A stretch of 64,000 nt of DNA from Dehalococcoidia bacterium (GTDB lineage: Bacteria; Chloroflexota; Dehalococcoidia; Lucifugimonadales; JAGWBF01), in NCBI GenBank assembly GCA_021295955.1, contig JAGWBJ010000003.1, forward strand, positions 1 through 64,000. Direction: 5' to 3'. Each line of letters begins with the position of its first letter. Position 1 is the first letter of the stretch. Positions 1 to 8,270 of the stretch are shown piece by piece. Under the pieces are notes generated by a model that saw only the letters and a list, made by a program, of their open reading frames with translations, made no database searches and had not been told where the DNA came from. A program made the translations under genes and the position numbers.

Positions 1-236
1 CCGTCGGAGAAGACGTACTGGGCGGGTTTCGTGTCCACCTGGGCCAGGGAGAACTCGGTGGTGTAGCTCTGGAAGGTGCGTTCGATGACCTTGCCATCGC
101 GCATGTTCTTCAGCTTCAGGCGGGTCACGGGGGCGCGTTGCTGCATCTTGTGTCTTTCGTAGTCGACCACCTCGTAGGGCTGGCCGTCCACCTCGATTGC
201 TACACCTCTCCTCAGGTCCCCGAAGTTAATGGTCAT
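1..236 (-). CDS. efp: Elongation factor P, N-terminal part (cut by window edge)
   Basis: EF-P binds between the P and E sites and relieves ribosome stalling at polyproline. The 78 visible codons match domain I (MTINFGDLRRGVAIEVDGQP, then a YEVV strand and the KLKN strand). In the loop that enters the peptidyl-transferase centre, the usual PGKG with its modified lysine is replaced by MQQR (residues 31-34). The tip is therefore Gln-Arg and cannot carry lysyl or rhamnosyl modification. The start ATG (236-234) follows a GGGGAGGGG stretch. It is the last visible gene of the run below dprA; pepP and efp adjacency fits a proline-related pair. The C-terminus lies outside the window. Confidence 0.93.
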   Translation of the reverse strand, partial: MTINFGDLRRGVAIEVDGQPYEVVDYERHKMQQRAPVTRLKLKNMRDGKVIERTFQSYTTEFSLAQVDTKPAQYVFSD

Positions 237-254
237 GGCCCCTCCCCAGGTAAG

Positions 255-452
255 CTAGCTCGCCAGCAGAGCTCCGATCATGGCGCCCATTATCGTGACC
301 CACATTGCTATGGTGATGCCCTGGATCCAGCGGAAGTTGCTGCGCATCTCGGTACGCAGGTCCCGTTGTCCCTGCCCCAGATTTCCGAGACGCTCGTCCA
401 TCCGGTCGATGACGCCCTTGATGGGAGAGACCCGCGCGGCCAGTGTTGCCAT
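255..452 (-). CDS. Small membrane protein with coiled-coil head and C-terminal anchor
   Basis: 65 residues. Residues 1-40 are charged and helical (MATLAARVSPIKGVIDRMDE onward), and residues 43-65 form one hydrophobic segment (WIQGITIAMWVTIMGAMIGA), so it looks like a tail-anchored helical protein. The layout resembles small XhlA-like or haemolysin-like anchors, but I cannot assign a family. A GGGAGGGAG ribosome site lies about 7 bases before the ATG, and the gene sits in the short gap between pepP and efp on the same strand, which supports expression. No function is proposed. Confidence 0.6.
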   Translation of the reverse strand: MATLAARVSPIKGVIDRMDERLGNLGQGQRDLRTEMRSNFRWIQGITIAMWVTIMGAMIGALLAS

Positions 453-485
453 GCGACTACTCCCTCCCCGGCCGGGGGAAGCGAC

Positions 486-1553
486 CTACTTCTTCGCCTT
501 GCTCAGTACGGCGGCCCCGTCCTCGCCCAGGAGGACGATGTCCTCGATGCGGACTCCGCCCCATCCGGAGAGGTAGATCCCCGGCTCCACCGTGAACACC
601 ATGCCGGCCTCCAGGGGGCTCTCGGACTTGGGACCGACCCTGGGATACTCGTGGATGAACAGGCCGACGCCGTGTCCAAGGCTGTGCCCAAAGTTGTCGC
701 CGTAGCCCGCGCCGGCGATGACGTCGCGGGACAGGGCGTCGGCCTCCCCGGCGGTCATGCCCGCCCGGACGGTGGCGATGGCGGTGAGCTGGGACCCAAG
801 GACGGTGTCGTACACCTTGCGGAAGGTCTCGTCGGGCTCCCCGACGCACATCGTGCGGCTGAGGTCGCTGCAGTAGCCCCCGACTTTGGCGCCCATGTCG
901 ATGACGATGGGCTCTCCCTCGGCGACGGCTCGGTCCGAGGGCCGGTGGTGGGGCATGGCCCCGTTGGGGCCGGCGGCGACGATGGTGTCGAAGCTCAGGG
1001 AGTCGGCGCCCGCTTCGCGCATGGCGACCTCTAGACGCCACGCTATCTGCCGCTCCGTCTCGCCGGGCCGTATCGTTGGAGTGACGAGGTCCATGGCCGC
1101 GTCCGACGCGTCGATGGCCTTTTGCAGCAGGTCCATCTCTTCCCGGTCCTTTACCGTCCTGAGCCCCTCGACGATCCCCGAGGTGGCGGCCAGGGTGGGC
1201 CTATCCTCCGAGGGCAGGTCCTTCAGCGCCTTGGAGATCTGCCGGTATGTGTCGACCGTGACGTGCTGGCTTTCGAAGCCCAGACGCTTGTGGCCCTGCT
1301 CCCTGACCAGGTCTCGAAGCCAGCTCCAGTCGGCGCCGACCTTTACCACCTGGAAGTCCGGGGACTGGCTGCCGGCCTGCTCCGTGTAGCGGAAGTCGGT
1401 GGCCAGGGCGGCGTGGTCCCGGGAGACCAGCAGGTAGCCCGCCGAGCCCGTGAAGCCGGAGATGTAGCGCCGGTTTTCGGGAGTGGAGACGAGTATGGCG
1501 TCCAGCCCTTTCTCATCGAGCTTGCGGTGAAGGTTGTCCAGACGGCTGCTCAT
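486..1553 (-). CDS. pepP: Xaa-Pro aminopeptidase (M24B)
   Basis: 355-residue cytoplasmic metallopeptidase that removes N-terminal residues before proline. It has a creatinase-like N-terminal domain (about 1-130) and a pita-bread catalytic domain (about 135-355). All five metal ligands are visible: Asp219 (IDMGAK), Asp230 (CSDLSRT), His294 (GHGVG), Glu323 (VEPGIY) and Glu337 (RIEDI). The frame stays open 40 codons upstream, but the ATG at 1553 overlaps the aroQ stop as ATGA and begins MSSRLDNLHRKL, a normal start for the family. It is translationally coupled to aroQ and lies before efp. Confidence 0.93.
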   Translation of the reverse strand: MSSRLDNLHRKLDEKGLDAILVSTPENRRYISGFTGSAGYLLVSRDHAALATDFRYTEQAGSQSPDFQVVKVGADWSWLRDLVREQGHKRLGFESQHVTVDTYRQISKALKDLPSEDRPTLAATSGIVEGLRTVKDREEMDLLQKAIDASDAAMDLVTPTIRPGETERQIAWRLEVAMREAGADSLSFDTIVAAGPNGAMPHHRPSDRAVAEGEPIVIDMGAKVGGYCSDLSRTMCVGEPDETFRKVYDTVLGSQLTAIATVRAGMTAGEADALSRDVIAGAGYGDNFGHSLGHGVGLFIHEYPRVGPKSESPLEAGMVFTVEPGIYLSGWGGVRIEDIVLLGEDGAAVLSKAKK

Positions 1554-1999
1554 GCGCTCTCCTCTTCGGCGACTAGCTGGGACAGGACTTCCAGAGCGGC
1601 GACGTATCCCCTCCAGCCCAGGCCTGCGATCTGCCCTCGGACCACGTCGGCCAGCACAGAGCGCCGCCGCCAACGTTCCCGGGCGTGTATGTTGCTGATG
1701 TGTACTTCCACGACGGGCAGACCGGCGTCGGCCACGGCGTCCCGCAGGGAGTAGCCGTAGTGCGTCAGCGCCCCGGCATTGATGACCATGCCGTGGGCGC
1801 CGCCGGAGCTGCCCTGGATGTAGTCTACCATGGCGCCTTCGTGGTTCGACTGGAAGAACTCGACTTCGACGCCGAGGGCGCTTGCTTTCTCGGTCAACGA
1901 CGCCTCGATCTCTGAAAGGGTCTTGGTCCCGTAGTGGCCGGTCGCCCGCTTTCCCAGGGCGTTGAGGTTGGGCCCGTTGACGACCAGGTACCTAGCCAT
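1550..1999 (-). CDS. aroQ: 3-Dehydroquinate dehydratase, type II
   Basis: Third step of the shikimate pathway: dehydration of 3-dehydroquinate to 3-dehydroshikimate by a small dodecameric enzyme. 149 residues is the normal length. Signatures in order: NGPNLN (8-13), catalytic Tyr23 in HYGTKT, SNHEGA (51-56), NAGALTHYGYSLRDA (from 74), and catalytic His100 in VEVHISNIHARERWR. The first 8 bases overlap the recombinase gene and the stop overlaps pepP, so it sits inside one coupled operon. Confidence 0.96.
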   Translation of the reverse strand: MARYLVVNGPNLNALGKRATGHYGTKTLSEIEASLTEKASALGVEVEFFQSNHEGAMVDYIQGSSGGAHGMVINAGALTHYGYSLRDAVADAGLPVVEVHISNIHARERWRRRSVLADVVRGQIAGLGWRGYVAALEVLSQLVAEEESA

Positions 2000-2966
2000 C
2001 GGCGTCTTCCTCTTCCCTTGGGGCCCTGGCCATCGGGTGGGTGGTCAGGTACTCGGCCCTGGCCTCCCGTTGGCTGACGTGGGTGTATATCTGGGTGGTG
2101 GCGGGGCTGGAGTGTCCTAGGAGAGACTGCACCACCCTCAGGTCGGCGCCTCCGTCCATCAGGTGGGTGGCGAAGGTGTGGCGGAGGGTGTGGGGGTGTA
2201 CCCCCGGCCGGGTCGCCGCGACCATGGCGTACTTCGCCACCGTCTTCTCCACCCCGCGGCGGGACAGCCTTCGGCCATCGCGGTTGACGAACAGGGCGGT
2301 CTCCGCCGCCTCCGCCAGCTTGGGTCGGCCGGCTTTCAGGTACGTCTCCAGGGAGCGAAGGGCGGGTCTACCCAGCAGGACCATACGCTCCCGGGACCCC
2401 TTTCCCAGCACTTTCACCTCTCCCGCATCCAGGTCCAGGCTCCCCACGTCCATGCCATGTATCTCCGCCAGGCGCACTCCCGACGAGTAGAAGACGTCCA
2501 TCATGGCCCGGTCGCGGAGTCCCAGGGTGGTGGAGGGGTCGGGGGCGTCCAGAAGGCGGTCCACCTCGGCCCTGTCGAGGAAAGTAGGCAGGCGTTTCTC
2601 GACCTTGATATTGAAGGTCCGGCCCCGGGGGATTGGATTGGACTCGATCACCCCCTCCTGGACCAGGAAGCGGTAGAAGGACCGCAGGGCGATCAGCTTG
2701 CGGGCAACGCTAACCCTGGCGTAGCCGCCCTCCTCCCCCCTGGCGGAAGTGGAAAGCCAGGCCAGATACCGGCGCAGGTGATGGCGGTTCAGCTCACGGA
2801 GGTGCAGCCCTTGGGTCTCCATGAAGGTCAGAAAGGGACGGAGGTCCGTTGTGTAGACCCTGACCGTATTCTCGGAGCGCCCCTTCTGCCCCTTCAGGCT
2901 CTCGCCGAACCGGCATAGCAGGTCAAGGGCTTCGTCGGAGGCCTGGGCGGTCGATTCGTTAGACAT
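1992..2966 (-). CDS. xerC: Tyrosine recombinase XerC/XerD type
   Basis: 324-residue site-specific recombinase of the kind that resolves chromosome dimers at dif. The SAM-like core-binding domain is about residues 12-105, the catalytic domain 125-310. Catalytic set: Arg165 (SSGVRLAE), Lys189 (LGKGSRE), His259 and Arg262 (HPHTLRHTFATHL), His285 (LLGHSS) and nucleophile Tyr294 (TQIYTHV). The chosen ATG at 2966 shares its A with the topA stop (TGATG). Linkage to topA and dprA is the usual housekeeping context and argues against a phage integrase. Whether it is XerC or XerD cannot be decided here. Confidence 0.9.
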   Translation of the reverse strand: MSNESTAQASDEALDLLCRFGESLKGQKGRSENTVRVYTTDLRPFLTFMETQGLHLRELNRHHLRRYLAWLSTSARGEEGGYARVSVARKLIALRSFYRFLVQEGVIESNPIPRGRTFNIKVEKRLPTFLDRAEVDRLLDAPDPSTTLGLRDRAMMDVFYSSGVRLAEIHGMDVGSLDLDAGEVKVLGKGSRERMVLLGRPALRSLETYLKAGRPKLAEAAETALFVNRDGRRLSRRGVEKTVAKYAMVAATRPGVHPHTLRHTFATHLMDGGADLRVVQSLLGHSSPATTQIYTHVSQREARAEYLTTHPMARAPREEEDADG

Positions 2967-5386
2967 CAGCTTCGGGCCAACGCCTCTTCGGGGGCCGGGG
3001 CGTCGCCCTTCCAGGCGCACGTGGTGCACCGGGCGCCACTCCGGCCCGACTGGACCATCAGGCCTTCGCACTCGGGACATGGCTCGGGCAGGGGCCGCTG
3101 GTTGACCAAGAAGTCGCAGTCCGGGTACCGGGAGCAGCCGTAGAACACGCGGCCCCGGCCCCTACCGCGGCGCTGGACCAGGTCCCCGCCGCAGCGCGGG
3201 CACGGGACTCCGACCTTGTTCAGGATCGGTTTGGAGGTCTTGCACGTGGGGTAGTCGGTGCACGCTATGAACTTGCCGAACCTCCCCGTCCTGATCTCCA
3301 TGGGCTTGCCGCACTTTTCGCAGACCTCGTCCGTGGTCTCCGGGGCCTGGCTCTCGGAGGAGGCGTCACGGGCCCCGTTGCCCTCCGAAGGAATGGGCCG
3401 GGCGTTGCGGCACTCGGGGAAGCCGGAGCAGGAGAGGAACCTGCCGAAGCGGCCCATCTTTATCACCATGGGTTTCTCGCACTTGTCGCAGACCTCGTCG
3501 GTGGCCTCCTCGACTCTGACACGGGGCATGTCCTCCGTCGCAACGTCCAGGGCCTTCTGGAACGGGCCGTAGAAGTCCTCCAGCATGGGCACCCACTGGC
3601 GCTCGCCGCGGGCTACCTCGTCCAGCTCGTCCTCCATCCTGGCGGTGAAGTTGGTGTCCATGATGTCGGTGAAGTAGCCCATCAGGAGGTCGCATACCGT
3701 CTCTCCCAGGGACGTGGGAGCCAGCTTGCTCTCTTCCTTGACCACGTAGTGGCGGTCCATGATGGTGGAGATTATGGGGGCGTAGGTGCTGGGCCTGCCG
3801 ATGCCCTTTTCCTCCAGGCTCTTGATGAGGCTGGCTTCCGTGTACCTTGGGGGGGGCTGGGTGAAGTGCTGTTTGGGATCGACCCCGAGGCAGCTCAGGG
3901 CGTCGCCACTCTTGAGACCGGGGGGAGGCCCCTTCCCGGCCTCCTCCTCTCCGTCGTCCACGCTCTCCATGTACAGGGTCCGGAACCCAGGGAAGGTCAG
4001 CACCGATCCGGTGGACCTGAACAGGTAGGTCTTCCGGGACTTGGTGTCGCCGGCCTCCGTCTCGACGGTGGTGGAGTCTGAGCGTGCCTCGGCCATCTGG
4101 CTGGCCAGCATTCGTCTCCATATCAGGTCGTATAGCCGGTGCTGGTCCCTGGAGAGCTGCGCCTTGAGCTGGTCGGGAGTCCTGGTGATGGAGGTGGGCC
4201 GGATGGCCTCGTGGGCCTCCTGGGCCCCCTTGGCCTTCCTCCTGAATGCCCTGGGCTTGTCGGGGAGGTACTCCTCTCCGAACCTCGCCTTGATGTACGT
4301 CCGGGCTTCCTGGACCGAGGCGGGGGTCACGTTGGTGGAGTCGGTCCTCATGTAGGTTATGAGCCCCACGGACCCCTCGCTGCCCAGGGCCACGCCCTCG
4401 TAGAGCTGCTGGGCCGCCATCATGGTGCGCTTGGCGGAGAACCGAAGCTTGCGGAAGGCCTCCTGTTGGAGGGTGCTGGTGATGAAGGGCGGCGCCGGGG
4501 ACTGTTTCACCTCCCGGGTCTTCACCTGGGATACCGCGTACCCGGCGTCCTTGAGGTCGGCCTCGATCTCCCGGGCACGGTCCCCGTTCTCTATCTTGAG
4601 CTTGCCCTTCTGGCCCTTGATGGAGTGCAGAAGGGCGGTAAACGCCTCGTCCCGCTTCTCCTTGGGCCCATCCGTCTTTCGGAGCCTGGCTTCGATGGTC
4701 CAGTACTCCCGGGGTACGAAGGCGCGGATCTCCTTCTCCCGGTCGACGACCATCCTGAGGGCCACCGACTGGACCCTTCCGGCGGAGAGACCCCGCTGGA
4801 CCTTCTTCCACAGCAGGGGGCTGATCTGGTATCCCACCAGGCGGTCCAGTATGCGCCGCGCTTGCTGAGCGTTGACCAGCTCCATGTCCAGCGTCCGGGG
4901 GTGCTCGAAGGCCGCCTTCACGGCGTCCTGGGTGATCTCGTGGAACACGACCCGGTGCAGGGGCTTGCTGCCCTTGTCCCAGTCGGCGGCCTTGACCAGG
5001 TGCCATGAGATGGCCTCGCCCTCCCGGTCCGGGTCGGTGGCCAGGTAGATGGAAGGCGCCCTGGAGCCCAGGTCCTTCAGCTCCCGGACCACGTCCTGCT
5101 TGTCCTTCACCACGGTGTAGGATGGATCGAAGCTGCTCTCCAGGTCCACGCCCAGCTTGCCCTTGGGCAGGTCGCGCACGTGTCCCCGGGAGGCCCGGAT
5201 GAGGTACCCATCTCCCAGGATCCTCTCGATGGTGCGGGCCTTGGCCGGCGACTCCACGATGACCAGGCTGCCGCCGTTGGCGCCCAGGGTGGAGCCCGTG
5301 GACTTGCCTCTCGTGGACTTGGCCTTGGAGGCCTTTTTGTTGTTGGAGGAGCGTGCGCCGCTCCCGGTCTTCGTGCTAGCTGCCAT
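2966..5386 (-). CDS. topA: DNA topoisomerase I (type IA)
   Basis: 806-residue enzyme relaxing negative supercoils. After a Lys/Ser-rich N-terminal tail of about 38 residues comes the TOPRIM domain (LVIVESPAKA with Glu45; ATDPDREGE with Asp118 and Asp120). The gate domains follow, with nucleophile Tyr345 in GLITYMRTDS. The C-terminus (about 650-800) holds four Cys4 zinc-ribbon repeats: CDKC...CSGFPEC, CEKC...CTDYPTC, CPRC...CSRYPDC and CPEC...CTTC. Its start overlaps the dprA stop by 11 bases and its stop overlaps the recombinase start, so all three are coupled. Confidence 0.97.
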   Translation of the reverse strand: MAASTKTGSGARSSNNKKASKAKSTRGKSTGSTLGANGGSLVIVESPAKARTIERILGDGYLIRASRGHVRDLPKGKLGVDLESSFDPSYTVVKDKQDVVRELKDLGSRAPSIYLATDPDREGEAISWHLVKAADWDKGSKPLHRVVFHEITQDAVKAAFEHPRTLDMELVNAQQARRILDRLVGYQISPLLWKKVQRGLSAGRVQSVALRMVVDREKEIRAFVPREYWTIEARLRKTDGPKEKRDEAFTALLHSIKGQKGKLKIENGDRAREIEADLKDAGYAVSQVKTREVKQSPAPPFITSTLQQEAFRKLRFSAKRTMMAAQQLYEGVALGSEGSVGLITYMRTDSTNVTPASVQEARTYIKARFGEEYLPDKPRAFRRKAKGAQEAHEAIRPTSITRTPDQLKAQLSRDQHRLYDLIWRRMLASQMAEARSDSTTVETEAGDTKSRKTYLFRSTGSVLTFPGFRTLYMESVDDGEEEAGKGPPPGLKSGDALSCLGVDPKQHFTQPPPRYTEASLIKSLEEKGIGRPSTYAPIISTIMDRHYVVKEESKLAPTSLGETVCDLLMGYFTDIMDTNFTARMEDELDEVARGERQWVPMLEDFYGPFQKALDVATEDMPRVRVEEATDEVCDKCEKPMVIKMGRFGRFLSCSGFPECRNARPIPSEGNGARDASSESQAPETTDEVCEKCGKPMEIRTGRFGKFIACTDYPTCKTSKPILNKVGVPCPRCGGDLVQRRGRGRGRVFYGCSRYPDCDFLVNQRPLPEPCPECEGLMVQSGRSGARCTTCAWKGDAPAPEEALARS

Positions 5387-6485
5387 ACCCCGCCACAGCC
5401 TCCCGGATGCGTGTGTAGTTCATGCCGCCGACCTGCCGGACCATCCCCTTTAGCTCCATCATGGAGAGGGTGCTGCTGACCATGTCGATGGGCAGCCCCG
5501 AGCGGCGCCGGATTTCGTCGATGTGGACCGGCTCGTGGCCCAGGTGGCCGAGCAGCACCGACTCGTTGCCGTCCGCCGGGTGCAGCATCTCCCTCATCTC
5601 GATCTGGTGGGAGACCACCGTCAGGTTCAGCTCCTCCAGGATGTCCGTGTGGCTCATGACCAGCTTGGCGCCCTCCTGGATAAGGGCGTTTGTCCCCCTG
5701 CTCACGGGGGAGAATATGCTTCCAGGCACGCAGAAGACCTCGCGGTTCTGCTCCAGTGCCTGCCGGACGGTGAGCAGGGCGCCGCTAATCTCCCCCGCCT
5801 CCACGACCAGACTGCCCAGGGTCATGCCGCTGATGAGGCGGTTTCGCCGGGGAAAGTGGCGGGCGTCGGGCCTCGTACCCATTGGGTGCTCACTCACCAG
5901 GGCCCCGTGGTCGAGGATGTCGGAGGCAAGCTTTCGATGCTCCGGGGGGTAGATGACGTCCAGGCCGCAGCCGAAGACGGCGATGGTGCGGCCCTGGCCC
6001 TCCAGGGCGGCCCGGTGCGCCACGGAGTCGATGCCCCGGGCCAGGCCGCTGACTATAGTGACGCCGCTGCCGGCCAGGCTCCGCGACAGGGTGGCCGCCG
6101 CTTCCCGGCCGTAGGACGTCGCCTTTCGGGTGCCCACCACCGCCACGGAGCGCTCGTCCTCGGGGAGTATCTCGCCCCGGACGTAGAGCACCGGCGGAGG
6201 GTCGTGTATCTCCTTGAGCCTGGGCGGGTAGGAGGAGTCGTTCCAGGTCAGGGCCCGGACGCCGGCCTTCTCCAGCTTCTCCGTCTCACCGTCGGGGGAG
6301 ATGTCGGCTCTGTGGGTGACGATGGCCCTGGCCGTCTTGTCGTCGATGCCGGCGGCCTTGACCTCCCCCAAGCTTGCCGTCCAGGCCGCCTCCAGGGACC
6401 TGAAGTGGTCCTCCAGCAGGCGAAACCTGACGGCGCCGAGCTTGGGTATCAAGCTGAAGGCCACCCAGTACTTCGCGTCAGTCAT
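5376..6485 (-). CDS. dprA: DNA processing protein DprA
   Basis: 369 residues. DprA binds incoming single-stranded DNA and loads RecA during natural transformation. An N-terminal SAM-like helix bundle is followed by a Rossmann-like core with VAVVGTRKATSYGREA, IVSGLARGIDSVAH, the FGCGLDVIYPPEH segment and FPRRNRLISGMT. A C-terminal winged helix follows (about 300-369). Start ATG at 6485 gives MTDAKYWVAFSL, typical of the family; the longer open frame starts in implausible sequence. A promoter whose start point falls within a few bases of the ATG suggests a leaderless message heading the run to efp. Confidence 0.94.
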   Translation of the reverse strand: MTDAKYWVAFSLIPKLGAVRFRLLEDHFRSLEAAWTASLGEVKAAGIDDKTARAIVTHRADISPDGETEKLEKAGVRALTWNDSSYPPRLKEIHDPPPVLYVRGEILPEDERSVAVVGTRKATSYGREAAATLSRSLAGSGVTIVSGLARGIDSVAHRAALEGQGRTIAVFGCGLDVIYPPEHRKLASDILDHGALVSEHPMGTRPDARHFPRRNRLISGMTLGSLVVEAGEISGALLTVRQALEQNREVFCVPGSIFSPVSRGTNALIQEGAKLVMSHTDILEELNLTVVSHQIEMREMLHPADGNESVLLGHLGHEPVHIDEIRRRSGLPIDMVSSTLSMMELKGMVRQVGGMNYTRIREAVAGYGS

Positions 6486-6494
6486 GGCGTTACT

Positions 6495-6523
6495 ATCGTA
6501 GCACACGGCGAATGTCGTAACAA
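6495..6523 (-). promoter_or_regulatory. Sigma-70-like promoter of the dprA-topA-xerC-aroQ run
   Basis: On the minus strand TTGTTA (6523-6518), a 17-base spacer and TACGAT (6500-6495). The expected start point, about 6488, lies only some 3 bases before the dprA ATG, so the transcript would have almost no leader. No Shine-Dalgarno sequence precedes the ATG, which agrees. Confidence 0.5.
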
Positions 6524-6591
6524 TGACGCGGTGCCCCGGTCTGTACGTGAGTGAGGCGTGGGGCACCCGTGGGCGGGCGGCGGGGGGTGTG

Positions 6592-6682
6592 TGGCGGAGA
6601 GGGTGGGATTCGAACCCACGAGAGGCTTGAGGCCCCTACGCGCTTTCCAGACGCGCCTGTTCGACCACTCCAGCACCTCTCC
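6592..6682 (-). tRNA. tRNA-Ser (anticodon GGA)
   Basis: 91-base class II tRNA. Acceptor strands GGAGAGG (6682-6676) and CCTCTCC pair fully. The anticodon loop CTGGAAA gives GGA at 6648-6646. A long variable arm precedes the T arm GTGGG-TTCGAAT-CCCAC. Discriminator G and the 3' CCA are encoded (6594-6592). It reads UCC/UCU serine codons. Confidence 0.95.
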
Positions 6683-6767
6683 GTTGCGTCCTTCCATGAT
6701 AACCCAGGCGGCGTTGGCTCGCCACCTAGGGGGCGTGATTGGAAGGCGATACTCAGGGGCCCATGGG

Positions 6768-7085
6768 TCAGCGAACGGCGTTCACCTCAAGGCGGATGCC
6801 CTCGTGTCGCTGTATGTGGCTGATTACCTTGAACAGATTGCGGGCATGAGGGTTGCCCGCGGGTCCGAACATGCGCATCAGGCTCTTGGGAGGTTTGTTG
6901 GTTAGAGAACCCAGCCCGTCGAAGCCCATGGTTGCGTTGATGTAGTCCCGCAGCACGGTCTTGCCGGTGTCGATATCACCGGCAAGCAGACAATCGATGG
7001 CCTCCGTCAGCAGGCCCTCCCGGAAGGCTGGGTCTGCTTGGGCCCTGGCCTGCACTGTTTCCTTGAAGCCTCGCGTAAGCGCCAT
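6768..7085 (-). CDS. Antitoxin of a HigBA/RelE-type module (HTH protein)
   Basis: 105 residues matching the DNA-binding antidotes paired with Gp49/HigB-like toxins. It begins MALTRGFKETVQARAQADPA, has DTGKTVLRDYINATMGF in the middle, a helix-turn-helix around TNKPPKSLMRMFGPAGN, and a conserved C-terminal REG-like tail (HEGIRLEVNAVR). It appears intact. The upstream toxin frame has lost its C-terminal half and runs into this gene out of frame, so this is an antitoxin without a working partner. It may still repress at the nearby palindrome. Confidence 0.8.
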   Translation of the reverse strand: MALTRGFKETVQARAQADPAFREGLLTEAIDCLLAGDIDTGKTVLRDYINATMGFDGLGSLTNKPPKSLMRMFGPAGNPHARNLFKVISHIQRHEGIRLEVNAVR

Positions 7086-7249
7086 GTCCCATACCCCCCG
7101 CTGTTTCCCTTGACGTTGGATAGGTTTCCCGGCTCCATTCGGGCCAAGGCCGTCCTCACCTTGACTGCTGCAATTGAATTCAGATCATCAAACCATCGAC
7201 CGAAAGGGCTGCGGCCCTGCTCGTCAATGTACTCCCTGACCTCGAACAT
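7007..7249 (-). pseudogene. Truncated RelE/HigB-type toxin
   Basis: Residues 1 to about 50 (MFEVREYIDEQGRSPFGRWF ... ARMEPGNLSNVKG) match the N-terminal half of Gp49/HigB-like mRNA interferase toxins, normally about 100 residues. After VKGNSGGYG the frame enters the antitoxin gene out of register and adds about 25 unrelated residues (TWRLREASRKQCRPGP onward). The catalytic C-terminal half, including the usual arginine/lysine strand, is absent. The simplest reading is an internal deletion between the toxin middle and the antitoxin start. Confidence 0.75.
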
Positions 7250-7257
7250 GTAGTTAA

Positions 7258-7275
7258 GGTAACGTATATGTTACC
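7258..7275. promoter_or_regulatory. Palindromic operator candidate of the toxin-antitoxin remnant
   Basis: GGTAAC-GTATAT-GTTACC: perfect 6-base arms around an AT-rich 6-base centre, ending 9 bases upstream of the toxin start codon (7249). Modules of this kind are usually autorepressed by the antitoxin at such a palindrome. The AT-rich centre may also form part of a -10 element. Confidence 0.5.
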
Positions 7276-7328
7276 ATGGTGCAAGCCATCGAGGCAATTC
7301 CCTAGTGAAGAAGACGTCCTAACTGTGG

Positions 7329-8261
7329 TTATCCTTCGGCCTCGAGGGCGCGGTCGAGGGCGTCCCGGGGAACGCGTACCTGCACCCCGGCGCGCTCCTC
7401 CTGGAGCGTCATGGGGACGCGGGAGTCCAGGTGGCCCCAGCCCCGGTTCAGAGCCTCGGTCATCTCCATGAGGACCAGGTTGGCCAGGCGCATGGGGACG
7501 TCGTACTCGCGTCCCACGGCGACGGCCAGGTCCACGTCCTTCCGGGCCAGGCGCAGGGCGAAGTCCGGCGGGTCGAAGTGGCCGGGAAGCAGGTGCTCGG
7601 GCAGGCCCTCGAAGGCCCCCCGGCGTCCCTGGGCGCCCCGGCGCACGGCCTGCCACAACGCCAGGGGGTCGACGCCCGCCTTGACTCCCATGGTAAACAC
7701 CTCGGCGATGCCCGTCTGGAAAATGTACCCCGCGCAGTTGTGCACCAGCTTCGCGACGGCCCCGCAGCCTATGGGTCCCACGTAGTAGGCCTTGTCGCCG
7801 ATGGAGTCCAGGACGGACTTGCACCTGTCGAAGACAGCCCTGTCGCCACCCACCCAGATGGCCAGGTTCCTGGACGCGGCGCCCCGGGGGCCCCCGCTGA
7901 CCGGCGCGTCCAGGACGTGTATGCCCTTCTCCCCCAGGGCCGCGTGGATGCTGCGGATGGCCGTGGGGGAGTTGGTGCTCAGGTCGAAGTAAACCTTGTC
8001 CCGGGACAGCCCCTCCATCAGGCCGTCTTCGCCCAGGGCCACGGCGTCCACCTCGACGGGGCCGGGCAGTGACGTAAAGACGATGTCGGAGGCCTCGGCC
8101 ACCTCCCTGGGAGTGTCGGCCCAGACGGCTCCCGCCTCCAGGTGGCGGGTCGCCACCTCTCTGCGGATATCGTGGACCACCATGTCGTTGCCGCCCTGCA
8201 GGGCGTTGTAGGCCATGCCGCCTCCCATGGTGCCCAGTCCGATAAACCCTACCTTTGCCAT
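7329..8261 (-). CDS. 3-Hydroxyisobutyrate dehydrogenase family (NAD(P)-dependent beta-hydroxyacid dehydrogenase)
   Basis: 310 residues. N-terminal Rossmann domain with GFIGLGTMGGGMA (5-17), substrate signature DAPVSGGPRGA (118-128), and catalytic Lys171 with Asn175 in GAVAKLVHN at the start of the helical domain. The family oxidises short beta-hydroxyacids (3-hydroxyisobutyrate, tartronate semialdehyde reduction and the like); the exact substrate cannot be read. The ATG follows TAGGAGGCGGCA, where the TAG is the stop of the adjoining CoA-transferase gene, so the two are cotranscribed. Context suggests branched or substituted organic-acid catabolism. Confidence 0.88.
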   Translation of the reverse strand: MAKVGFIGLGTMGGGMAYNALQGGNDMVVHDIRREVATRHLEAGAVWADTPREVAEASDIVFTSLPGPVEVDAVALGEDGLMEGLSRDKVYFDLSTNSPTAIRSIHAALGEKGIHVLDAPVSGGPRGAASRNLAIWVGGDRAVFDRCKSVLDSIGDKAYYVGPIGCGAVAKLVHNCAGYIFQTGIAEVFTMGVKAGVDPLALWQAVRRGAQGRRGAFEGLPEHLLPGHFDPPDFALRLARKDVDLAVAVGREYDVPMRLANLVLMEMTEALNRGWGHLDSRVPMTLQEERAGVQVRVPRDALDRALEAEG

Positions 8262-8270
8262 TGCCGCCTC

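Noticed and set aside
1992-2966. Phage or integron integrase
   Set aside because: Housekeeping context with dprA and topA, XerC/D length, and no attachment site or mobile genes nearby.
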